Source of the DNA: Actinobacteria bacterium ATB1
GTDB lineage: Bacteria > Actinomycetota > Acidimicrobiia > UBA2766
Direction of reading: 5' to 3'
Length of the DNA stretch: 15,002 bases
Assembly: GCA_021404985.1 (NCBI GenBank)
Contig: QWHP01000056.1
Location: 1 to 15,002, forward strand
Shown here: one piece after another, positions 14,096 through 15,002 of the stretch
Numbering within the stretch: the stretch's first letter is position 1
Layout of the letters: the number at the start of each line of letters is the position of its first letter
The notes under the pieces: generated by a model
Told to the model about the DNA's origin: nothing
Database searches by the model: none
What the model saw: the letters and a program-made list of their open reading frames with translations, nothing else
Position numbers and translations under genes: made by a program

Positions 14096-14544
14096 CACGT
14101 GCCCTCGGTACCCGGTGGGGGCTGGTTGAGGAGTAACCAGTACATGCCGATGATGCGCATCGCCTCCACGAAGCTGGAGAAGTCGACGGGCTTGACGATG
14201 TAGCTGTTCACGCCGAGCAGGTAGCTCTGCAGGCGGTCACGCTCCTGCTGGGAAGAGGTAAGGACGACCACCGGGACGAGGCGAGTGCGCGGATCGTCCC
14301 CGATCCGGGCGAGGACCTCGTGTCCGTCGACGAGGGGCAGCTTGAGGTCCAAGAGGATCAACCTCGGCTGAGACTCGGGGCGGCCGGCATGGCGTCCCTC
14401 CCGGAAGAGGAACTCGAGCGCTTCGGCGCCGTCCCTCACCCAGACGATGGGGTTGACGAGGTTGTTCTCCTCCAAAGCCCGCATGGCGAGCTCGGCATCG
14501 TCCCTGTTGTCCTCCACGAGAAGGATCTCACCCTCTTCAACCAT
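14095..14544 (-). CDS. Single-domain response regulator (Rcp1-like)
   Basis: A 149-residue stand-alone receiver with no output domain. E11 and D12 form the metal pocket, D66 in LLDLKLP is the phospho-acceptor, T96 in VVLTSS and K118 in IVKPVD complete the switch set. The long loop between helix 2 and strand 3 (FLFREGRHAGRPESQPR) and the C-terminal SSFVEAMRIIGMYWLLLNQ are typical of the Rcp1 group paired with phytochrome-type kinases. It should relay phosphate from the upstream kinase, perhaps onward to the REC-GGDEF-EAL protein. I chose ATG 14544 since AAAGGAGG is right before it and the protein then begins at the first strand; a longer reading from 14628 lies inside the kinase gene. It overlaps the kinase 3' end by eight bases. 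Confidence 0.92.
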   Translation of the reverse strand: MVEEGEILLVEDNRDDAELAMRALEENNLVNPIVWVRDGAEALEFLFREGRHAGRPESQPRLILLDLKLPLVDGHEVLARIGDDPRTRLVPVVVLTSSQQERDRLQSYLLGVNSYIVKPVDFSSFVEAMRIIGMYWLLLNQPPPGTEGT

Positions 14545-15002
14545 CACCCCTCCTTTCGGCGCCCTGCAGGGGGATGGTGAACGAGAAGCGCGTCCAGACT
14601 CCGGGGTCGCACTCTGCCCCGACCTCACCGCCGTGCGCCCCGACGATCCGTTCCACTATCGCGAGACCGATGCCCGTGCCCTCGAACTCGTCCGGGGAGT
14701 GGAGCCGCTGGAACACCTCGAAAAGCTTGTCTTTGTACCTGCTGTCGAACCCGACCCCGTTGTCCTCCACCGAATAGACGATACGGCCCCCACGAGCCAC
14801 ACCGGCGAGCCGTATGCGTGCCTCCCCACTGAGCCGTGTGAACTTGAGGGCATTGTCGAGGAGGTTCGCCCAGACCTGCTCGAGCAGATGCGGGTCGCCG
14901 GTGCATCCGGGAACGTCCAAGACCTCGACCTGCACCCCTCGGCTGGAGATCTCCTCCTGATATCGGTCGAGCACCTTCTCGACAAGAGTGCCCATCTCGA
15001 CG
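14537..15002 (-). CDS. Sensor histidine kinase, C-terminal ATPase domain (5' end outside window)
   Basis: Only the last about 154 codons are in the window; the frame is open to 15002 without a clear start. The visible part is a HATPase_c domain: N box in QVWANLLDNALKFT, G1 box VEDNGVGFD, F box LFEVFQRLHS and G2 box GTGIGLAIVERIVGAHGG. The FQRLHSPDEFEGTGIGLA wording resembles kinases of the phytochrome/Cph1 group. It would phosphorylate the receiver protein encoded just downstream, whose gene overlaps it by eight bases. The phospho-accepting histidine domain and the sensor part lie outside the window, so the signal is unknown. An ATG at 14993-14995 is in frame but is inside the domain and should not be taken as the start. 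Confidence 0.9.
   Translation of the reverse strand, partial: VEMGTLVEKVLDRYQEEISSRGVQVEVLDVPGCTGDPHLLEQVWANLLDNALKFTRLSGEARIRLAGVARGGRIVYSVEDNGVGFDSRYKDKLFEVFQRLHSPDEFEGTGIGLAIVERIVGAHGGEVGAECDPGVWTRFSFTIPLQGAERRGDG

Noticed and set aside
13007..14203. Plus-strand open frame of 398 codons antisense to the REC-PAS-GGDEF-EAL gene
   Set aside because: It is a shadow of a gene with intact catalytic motifs; composition is artefactual.

Overview
This window is high-GC DNA with dense gene packing, many GTG starts and a mycobacterial-type LexA operator. It looks like an actinobacterial chromosome. Several features (a stand-alone Pol I-type 5'-3' exonuclease, a RecB/Cas4-like nuclease, probable leaderless genes with a TANNNT box just upstream) would fit an environmental actinomycete, perhaps an acidimicrobial lineage, but that placement is inference. 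No tRNA, rRNA, CRISPR array, insertion sequence or phage module was seen. There is no stretch above 300 bases without a gene; the longest gap is about 205 bases (8569-8773).

Layout. 1-2321 (minus): an operon encoding a sphingosine-1-phosphate-lyase-like PLP enzyme, then a HAD-IB phosphatase, then a hexapeptide-repeat acyltransferase that runs off the left edge. 2410-4296 (plus): a 5'-3' exonuclease overlapping a secreted lipoprotein (ATGA overlap), then an OsmC-family protein. 4309-5964 (minus): a thiamine-diphosphate enzyme of the acetolactate synthase/2-hydroxyacyl-CoA lyase group. 6048-7263 (plus): a RecB/Cas4-like PD-(D/E)XK nuclease with a 4-Cys cluster signature, then a LexA box in front of a 64-residue two-CxxC protein. 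A strong bidirectional hairpin follows. 7339-8568 (minus): a very acidic secreted Cys-containing protein and an L,D-transpeptidase, probably one envelope operon. 8774-11071 (plus): an AqpZ-type aquaporin and an unusual ECF sigma factor that carries an anti-sigma-like zinc motif, a membrane segment and an outer-surface PKD-like domain in one chain. 11118-11987 (plus): an MGAT-like acyltransferase interrupted by an in-frame TGA. 11984-15002 (minus): a histidine kinase (partial), an Rcp1-like response regulator and a REC-PAS-GGDEF-EAL protein, overlapping head to tail.

How they fit together. Three themes recur: DNA repair (exonuclease, RecB-like nuclease, LexA-controlled small protein), cell envelope and osmotic functions (L,D-transpeptidase, acidic secreted protein, aquaporin, tethered sigma factor, two acyltransferases), and signalling (kinase/receiver/c-di-GMP cassette). 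The most unusual items are the one-polypeptide sigma/anti-sigma/sensor fusion, the LexA-controlled mini zinc-ribbon protein, the acidic Cys-rich partner of the transpeptidase, and the stop-interrupted acyltransferase with an 18-bp repeat over its start codon.
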